From contig JAUNAF010000008.1 of the NCBI GenBank assembly GCA_030527715.1, positions 1 to 45,439 of the forward strand: a DNA stretch of 45,439 nucleotides, given 5' to 3'. Numbering within the stretch: the first letter of the stretch is position 1; every line of letters begins with the position of its first letter. The stretch comes from Eubacteriales bacterium. GTDB taxonomy: Bacteria; Bacillota; Clostridia; Lachnospirales; Lachnospiraceae. The position numbers and the translations under genes are program-made. Of the stretch, positions 41,401 to 45,439 are shown one piece after another. Under the pieces are notes generated by a model that saw nothing but the letters and a program-made list of their open reading frames with translations, was not told the DNA's origin and did no database searches.

Positions 41401-41954
41401 GTGATGCCTACATGGTGATCTCCAGCACGAGCGGCATGTATCTGAAATGTTCCGTTGGAGAGCTGGATCTTGATCAGGTCTACAACGGCATGGAGATCAG
41501 CTGTGCCTCTGCCTATGACAGCGGAGTGCGTTTTACTGCAAAGGTGACCAGTGTCAGCTATTTCCCGAGCAGCAATAACCTTGATAATTACTGGGGCGGC
41601 AGTACAAATAAAAATTCATCATCCTATCCGGTGACTGCGGTGATCGAGGAAGAGAGCAGCGTCTCTGAGGATGACGTTGTCACTGTCACTTTCCAGAAAA
41701 AGCAGAGCGGAAGCAAAAATGTATATCTTCCGAAGGCATATATCCGTACAGAAAACGGACAGAGCTATGTCTATCTCGCAGATGAGAACGGAAAACTGTA
41801 CCGGCAGTATGTTCGTACCGGTGCTACCTCCTATGGTTATGTGGAGATCAGGGAAGGTGTTCGTGCTACGGACAATATTGCATTCCCGTACGGAAAAAAT
41901 GTCAAGAATGGCGCCGATACCAAGGTGTCTGAGGACGGAGATTTTTATTACTAG
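38418..41954 (+). CDS. Giant adaptor protein with about 800 residues inserted in the hairpin
   Basis: A 1178-residue adaptor. A membrane helix (about 9-31), lipoyl half one (about 73-103) and first coiled-coil arm (about 105-137) are followed, after residue 935, by the second arm (938-973) and lipoyl half two (about 975-990), barrel and C-terminal domain. The roughly 800 residues between comprise an Asp/Ser run (155-183), Glu/Thr/Ser-rich low complexity (200-300 and 465-640), three possible folded beta domains (335-465, 641-785 and 787-905, the last with GSGTAEDPYIF) and an Asn/Pro/Asp spacer (905-930). The hairpin tip normally contacts the substrate or a partner. The ATG overlaps the ATPase stop. 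Confidence 0.85.
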   Translation: MKKKGRWKKLLVLVIVLAAVGGGSVYGVRYLLKRNSTAVDVIAVSQVDRSEWVDWDSDQGDSYGTVTSDMNQEISPSDDQVIEEVFVDVGSEVKVGDKLLKYDTTLLQLDQELQDLNVQSLKLELESAEADLVKLKNTTPVVKSGGSTNTGTGSDPIDIDSDDDADDSDDSDDNDADDSDDDLAMQAVERKVVMSGQEEEFFLEETEAEDDTEAPASEEVITAEEEQFSAETVTEQQESEEEELILNEETPGTMTDPNTGEQTPSDDATAVIADPNQVKEASSEVKEGEEAAPLHNQSLTGLLAGMTLAEKTENEERHLLADSREQEGEEPKTAQIGSRVYLKLHFKENAEEQFVQRNTYALTIHGITLEESLSGTIVYETDDETDEEKKEIGGFTLTQNEHSTAEDGVVTLTMAFHDGLSEAQQQGLLTKITLETALKSEELTSEEVSIHTSEQREDDITIKLKKQSEEPETESETAVSESETAASESETAASESEILIGESELTEDVQVQSAGDQADSQEIIQENENPQDPSAVTAEPTPEATAEAGSEAASEVTGAGETPAVSGEENPSGSEDVQGQNAEAGNEEPVVSNSESEVGDEPQSEDPQTFETEDTEAPEVSETEETEAPTENPADAPATDAIDIVIEWNHGTNDFLKRPKSANIYFYQKSEPDKAPYTIYMTADRAGTDTGSASFSEGETEITSETVSSEVVPEQETDIGVSPQGTIEEEPDTSTETWKKIGIAWEAEYGKDAYTVAVVEQNYIPTISWEENVLTIKMNYLEPQDSPLSRLEALAQLDFFSGYDGKYYKGSGTAEDPYIFFVTDGVIIRSGFVNWVLGFNEEGTQRISDGYHVRLEIRESDTITGAFIRSVSLDGTIRMDHGYGPGTYWIFSSDTGIVRYEENVPDPPNENPDDPDNPDNPDNPDDPGWDDNGDGYTAEELAAAIKAKEREIRELKVDIKEAELKLRKYNRQMEESTVLSIVNGYVKSIGTSDDSDAYMVISSTSGMYLKCSVGELDLDQVYNGMEISCASAYDSGVRFTAKVTSVSYFPSSNNLDNYWGGSTNKNSSSYPVTAVIEEESSVSEDDVVTVTFQKKQSGSKNVYLPKAYIRTENGQSYVYLADENGKLYRQYVRTGATSYGYVEIREGVRATDNIAFPYGKNVKNGADTKVSEDGDFYY

Positions 41955-41967
41955 GAGGTAACGTACA

Positions 41968-43230
41968 GTGCTGGAAAATATAAGACTTTCCTTTCAGGGC
42001 ATCTGGTCGCATAAGATGCGTTCTTTTCTGACCATGCTCGGCATTATTATCGGTATCGCCTCGATCATTGCGATCGTTTCCACAATCCAGGGAACAAATG
42101 AACAGCTGATGCAGAACGTGATCGGTTCTGGAACCAATGCAGTAGGGATCGTACTCGGACAGAGTTCAGATTATGATTACAGCTTTGACTATGAGGGAGT
42201 GCCGGCAGGAGTGCCGGTGATCGATGAGGCCACCAGAGAACAGCTGATCGGCGTGGAAGGCGTTGTGGATGCAACGCTCTACACCTCCCGCTCCTATGCG
42301 GACAACATCTACCATCTGAAGACCAGTCTGACGGGAGCTCAGGTGCTCGGTATCGATACACATTATTTCAATGTATACGGCTACGTGATGCGCACAGGCC
42401 GCGGATTCCTGGAGTCGGACTATACAAACTTCCGCAAGGTAGCCATCCTTGATCAGACGGCTGCAAGCTCTCTGTTTCAGGAGGAGAGCGCTGTAGGAAA
42501 GACGATCGAGATCGGCGGAGAACCGTTTATCGTAGTCGGCGTTGCACAGCTGTCTTCGCAGTTTGAACCGACGATCAACAGTGTTTCGGATTACGAGCTG
42601 TATATCGGTGACAATACGTCCACCGGAATCGTATTTCTGCCGTCAGCTTCGTGGAGCATCGTCTACCAGTATGACGAGCCGCAGAATGTGGCCGTGAAGG
42701 CAGATTCCGTTGAATACATGTCGACGGTAGGAAAACCATGTGCGGATCTGCTCAATGCCAGACTCAGCACAACAAATTCAGATCTGAAATATCGTGCCAA
42801 GAGTACGCTTGACACGGTGGAGCAGCAGCAGAAGATCAACGAATCCACGAATCAGCAGCTGATCTGGATCGCGAGTATTTCGCTTCTGGTCGGAGGTATC
42901 GGTGTAATGAACATCATGCTGGTATCTGTGACGGAGCGAACCAGTGAGATCGGTCTGAAGAAGGCGATCGGAGCGAGAAAACGTGCGATCCTGACACAGT
43001 TTCTGACAGAGGCGGCGGTGCTGACCAGTCTTGGCGGTATCATCGGTGTTATCACCGGAATCATCATGGCACAGGCGATCTCCAGAATCGCACAGGTGCC
43101 GGTAGGTATCAATATTCCGGCAACGATCATTGCGGTACTGTTTTCCACGATCATCGGAGTGGCCTTCGGTTTCTTCCCGTCGGTCAAGGCAGCAAATCTG
43201 AATCCGATCGATGCACTCAGACATGAGTAG
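41968..43230 (+). CDS. MacB-type ABC permease (FtsX fold)
   Basis: A 420-residue permease. N-terminal amphipathic start LENIRLSFQGIWSHKMRSFLTMLG, helix one (about 20-40), a large extracellular MacB_PCD domain (about 45-290), then three helices (about 292-315, 345-368 and 376-402) with the family signatures GGIGVMNIMLVSVTERTSEIGLKKAIGA and the terminal PSVKAANLNPIDALRHE. The GTG start follows AGGAGGT by 8 nt, 13 bp after the giant adaptor. Together with the ATPase and both adaptors it forms a complete exporter; substrates of such Gram-positive systems include peptides and envelope stress agents, but nothing here identifies one. Confidence 0.93.
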   Translation: MLENIRLSFQGIWSHKMRSFLTMLGIIIGIASIIAIVSTIQGTNEQLMQNVIGSGTNAVGIVLGQSSDYDYSFDYEGVPAGVPVIDEATREQLIGVEGVVDATLYTSRSYADNIYHLKTSLTGAQVLGIDTHYFNVYGYVMRTGRGFLESDYTNFRKVAILDQTAASSLFQEESAVGKTIEIGGEPFIVVGVAQLSSQFEPTINSVSDYELYIGDNTSTGIVFLPSASWSIVYQYDEPQNVAVKADSVEYMSTVGKPCADLLNARLSTTNSDLKYRAKSTLDTVEQQQKINESTNQQLIWIASISLLVGGIGVMNIMLVSVTERTSEIGLKKAIGARKRAILTQFLTEAAVLTSLGGIIGVITGIIMAQAISRIAQVPVGINIPATIIAVLFSTIIGVAFGFFPSVKAANLNPIDALRHE

Positions 43231-43277
43231 CAAAACAGAAAAAAAGCATAAGATAAGCGCATATTGAGAAAAATATC

Positions 43278-43333
43278 TTGCACACGTGTGAACTTTATGA
43301 TAGACTAAATCGGTCATGAAAAAACACGTGTGC
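43278..43333. promoter_or_regulatory. rpsB promoter with duplicated palindromic sites
   Basis: TTGCAC (43278-43283), a 17-bp spacer and TAGACT (43301-43306). The palindrome ACACGTGT occurs at 43282-43289, overlapping the -35, and at 43324-43331, exactly 42 bp (four turns) later. The outer parts GCACACGTGT/ACACGTGTGC can also pair, followed by a T6 run, so the pair could instead end the exporter transcript. Confidence 0.5.
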
Positions 43334-43412
43334 ATATTTTTTGGAGGGTGCCGAAAACGGTTTCCAAAAGAGGAGTGACACACGGAAGCAAAAACCAAAA
43401 GGAGACAAGAAA

Positions 43413-44159
43413 ATGAGTGTTATTTCAATGAAGCAGTTACTCGAAGCAGGTGTTCACTTCGGACATCAGACCAGAAGATGGAATCCTAAGATGGCTCCGT
43501 ACATCTATACTGAGCGTAACGGTATCTACATCATCGACCTTCAGAAGTCTGTAGGCATGGTAGATGACGCTTACAATGCAGTAGGTGATATCGTAGCTAA
43601 CGGCGGAAACATCCTTTTCGTTGGTACGAAGAAGCAGGCTCAGGATGCAGTGAAGACTGAGGCTGAGAGATGCGGCATGTACTATGTAAATGAGAGATGG
43701 CTTGGTGGTATGCTCACCAACTTCAAGACCATCCAGAGCAGAATCGCTCGCTTAAAGCAGATCGAGACCATGGAAGCTGATGGTACCTTCGATGTACTTC
43801 CGAAGAAGGAAGTTATCGCTCTGAAGAAGGAGCAGGATAAGCTTCAGAAGAACCTTGGCGGTATCAAGGATATGAAGAAGATCCCGGATGCTATCTTCGT
43901 AGTAGACCCGAAGAAGGAGAGAATCTGCGTACAGGAAGCTCATACTCTGGGTATTCCGCTGATCGGTATCTGCGATACCAACTGTGATCCGGAAGAGCTG
44001 GATTATGTAATCCCGGGTAACGATGATGCTATCAGAGCCGTAAAACTGATCGTTTCCAAGATGGCAGACGCTGTTATCGAGGCAAACCAGGGCGCAGAGC
44101 AGGAGTTTACCGTAGAGGAGTTTGAAGAGGCAGCACAGGCTGCAGAGACGGAGGAGTAA
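43413..44159 (+). CDS. rpsB: 30S ribosomal protein S2
   Basis: A 248-residue ribosomal protein that joins the small subunit late and recruits S1-like functions. The start [20 protein letters not shown] and internal [31 protein letters not shown] and [24 protein letters not shown] regions are S2 signatures. The acidic C-terminal tail (about 225-248) is normal for Firmicutes. I chose ATG 43413 after AAAAGGAG; the frame extends upstream into the leader without conservation. Followed 3 bp later by tsf. Confidence 0.97.
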   Translation: MSVISMKQLLEAGVHFGHQTRRWNPKMAPYIYTERNGIYIIDLQKSVGMVDDAYNAVGDIVANGGNILFVGTKKQAQDAVKTEAERCGMYYVNERWLGGMLTNFKTIQSRIARLKQIETMEADGTFDVLPKKEVIALKKEQDKLQKNLGGIKDMKKIPDAIFVVDPKKERICVQEAHTLGIPLIGICDTNCDPEELDYVIPGNDDAIRAVKLIVSKMADAVIEANQGAEQEFTVEEFEEAAQAAETEE

Positions 44160-44162
44160 TCA

Positions 44163-45101
44163 ATGGCTATCACAGCAGGAATGGTAAAAGAGTTAAGAGA
44201 GATGACCGGCGCCGGCATGATGGACTGTAAGAAGGCTCTTACAGCTACTGAGGGCGATATGGACAAGGCAGTTGAGTTCCTGAGAGAGAAAGGTCTTGCA
44301 ACTGCTCAGAAGAAGGCAAGCAGAATCGCAGCAGAGGGTCTGTGCAAGGTTCTCGTTTCTGAGGATGGCAAGACTGGTGTTGCTGTAGAGGTTAACGCTG
44401 AGACCGACTTCGTTGCTAAGAACGAGACTTTCCAGGCATATGTTGCAGAGGTTACAGCACAGGCTATGGCAACTGACAAGACTGATCTGGAGGCTTTCCT
44501 TGCAGAGCAGTGGCTGCCGGATACCAGCAAGACTGTTGCTGAGGCACTTGCAGGCAAGATCGCTATCATCGGCGAGAACATGAACATCCGCAGATTCCAG
44601 AAGGTACAGGAGAACGACGGTTTCGTTGCTTCTTATACTCATATGGGCGGTAAGATCGGTGTTCTGGTTGACGTTGTAACCGATGTTGTAAACGATGACA
44701 TCAAAGAGATGGCTAAGAACATCGCTATGCAGATCGCAGCTCTGAAGCCGCAGTACACCAACCAGAGCGAAGTAAGCGCTGAGTACATCGCTCATGAGAA
44801 GGAGATCCTTCTTGCTCAGATCATGAACGATCCGAAGGAGTCCCAGAAGCCGGAGAAGGTTATCCAGGGCATGATCAACGGTCGTGTAAACAAAGAGATG
44901 AAAGAGATCTGCCTGATGGATCAGGTATACGTTAAGGCTGAAGACGGAAAGCAGAGCGTAAAGGCTTATGTTGATTCCGTAGCTAAGGCTAACAACGCAA
45001 AGATCACTGTTAAGGGATTTGTTCGTTTCGAGACCGGTGAGGGTATCGAGAAGAAGCAGGAAGACTTTGCGGCAGAAGTTGCAAAGCAGATGAATGCTTA
45101 A
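44163..45101 (+). CDS. tsf: Elongation factor Ts
   Basis: A 312-residue guanine-nucleotide exchange factor for EF-Tu. The UBA-like N-terminus AITAGMVKELREMTGAGMMDCKKAL, the NAETDFVAKN motif (about 80-89) and the dimerization/core repeats are present. The GGAGGAG ribosome site lies in the rpsB end, 3 bp intergenic distance, so rpsB-tsf is one operon. Confidence 0.97.
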   Translation: MAITAGMVKELREMTGAGMMDCKKALTATEGDMDKAVEFLREKGLATAQKKASRIAAEGLCKVLVSEDGKTGVAVEVNAETDFVAKNETFQAYVAEVTAQAMATDKTDLEAFLAEQWLPDTSKTVAEALAGKIAIIGENMNIRRFQKVQENDGFVASYTHMGGKIGVLVDVVTDVVNDDIKEMAKNIAMQIAALKPQYTNQSEVSAEYIAHEKEILLAQIMNDPKESQKPEKVIQGMINGRVNKEMKEICLMDQVYVKAEDGKQSVKAYVDSVAKANNAKITVKGFVRFETGEGIEKKQEDFAAEVAKQMNA

Positions 45102-45133
45102 TCTACAGCTGAGATAAAATGATTTTAGAAAGT

Positions 45134-45172
45134 GTGCAGAATTGTCGTATGACAGTTCTGCACATTTTTTTT
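45134..45172 (+). terminator. rpsB-tsf terminator
   Basis: GTGCAGAA-TGTC, a GTAT loop and GACA-TTCTGCAC are followed by A and eight Ts. Confidence 0.94.
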
Positions 45173-45191
45173 ACAGGATATTCATTTCCAG

Positions 45192-45439
45192 AATAGAGGT
45201 TGGCAATTTTCCGGCATTTTCTTGACCGAATTCCACGTTTCCGCGATATAGGTCAATTTCCTGCCGGGCTTGTTTGACCAATTTCCGCATTTTCTCGATA
45301 TAGGTCAATTTCCAGATGAGGTTTCGTGATCAATTTTCATATTTCCTCGATATAGGTCAATTTTTTACCGAGATTTCTTGACCTTTTTCTGCATTTTCTC
45401 GATATAGGTCACTTTCCTGCCGGATTTCTGTGACCTGAT
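45192..45439. repeat. 52-bp tandem repeat array with internal hairpins
   Basis: The segment CGATATAGGTCA recurs at 45244, 45296, 45348 and 45400, an exact 52-bp period; a degenerate copy precedes it at about 45192, and the array continues past the window end. Each unit holds GGTCA(A/C) and, about 20 bp later, a complementary (T/G)TGACC. The period is not a multiple of three, and stops occur, so it is non-coding. No spacers of changing sequence are present, so it is not a CRISPR array. Confidence 0.85.

Noticed and set aside
34966..43230. Genomic island carrying the exporter
   Set aside because: No integrase, tRNA attachment site, flanking repeats or sharp composition change was seen; neighbours on both sides are core genes.
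45192..45439. CRISPR array at the window end
   Set aside because: Whole 52-bp units repeat, with no constant repeat separated by unique spacers and no cas genes nearby.

Overview
This 45.4-kb window looks like ordinary chromosome from a Gram-positive member of the Clostridia, most likely a Lachnospiraceae-type gut anaerobe. The evidence is the gene order (HU-rqcP-divIC-tRNA-tilS-hpt-ftsH; thrS behind a T-box; infC-rpmI-rplT; apt-rel-MBL-hemZ-hisS-aspS; rpsB-tsf), strong Shine-Dalgarno sites, moderate GC, TTGACA-N17-TATAAT/TATAGT promoters, lipoproteins and a TPP-riboswitch/ThiT thiamine importer. I see no phage, insertion-sequence transposase or CRISPR array. The species cannot be fixed from the sequence alone.

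Layout. 1-6.8 kb: lysA, a zinc-finger-like lipoprotein, a small phosphodiesterase, riboswitch-controlled thiT, a Cys-cluster protein, a SEC-C protein coupled to a YdcF-like membrane protein, and a Cof-type HAD phosphatase. 6.9-12.0 kb: HU, rqcP, divIC, tRNA-Met, tilS, hpt, ftsH. The sporulation genes yabP, yabQ and spoIIE, usual in this block in spore formers, are absent. 12.0-17.1 kb: a promoter/terminator leader or small RNA, a GH13 amylase, a membrane metallophosphoesterase, and a PAS protein with a degenerate GGDEF domain. 17.1-20.9 kb: a copper-chaperone-like gene under two metal-sensor-type operators, larB, larC with a His-rich segment, and an in-frame HD-hydrolase/purine nucleoside phosphorylase fusion. 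21-25.5 kb: T-box-thrS, infC (AUU start)-rpmI-rplT, and an unknown membrane protein. 25.5-29.1 kb: two divergent tRNA-Leu genes, a 142-bp structured MITE-like element in the apt leader, then apt and rel. 29.2-36 kb: MBL hydrolase, hemZ, an HD-GYP protein, hisS, aspS, and a convergent lipoprotein. 36.2-43.2 kb: a MacB-type ABC exporter operon with two adaptor proteins, one of them 1178 residues because about 800 residues are inserted into its coiled-coil hairpin. 43.3-45.4 kb: rpsB, tsf, a terminator, and a 52-bp tandem repeat array running off the window end.

Themes. Purine salvage and the (p)ppGpp alarmone meet three times: hpt, the HD-PNP fusion and apt-rel. Translation genes dominate the housekeeping part and carry textbook RNA control (T-box, probable L20 leader, AUU start). 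Cyclic-di-GMP-type domains appear as a probably inactive GGDEF and an apparently complete HD-GYP.

The best candidates for something not yet described are the exporter with the giant adaptor, the HD-PNP fusion with an internal translation start, the MITE-like element in the apt-rel leader, and the 52-bp repeats whose stem bases covary. All calls come from reading the sequence; no database search was run.
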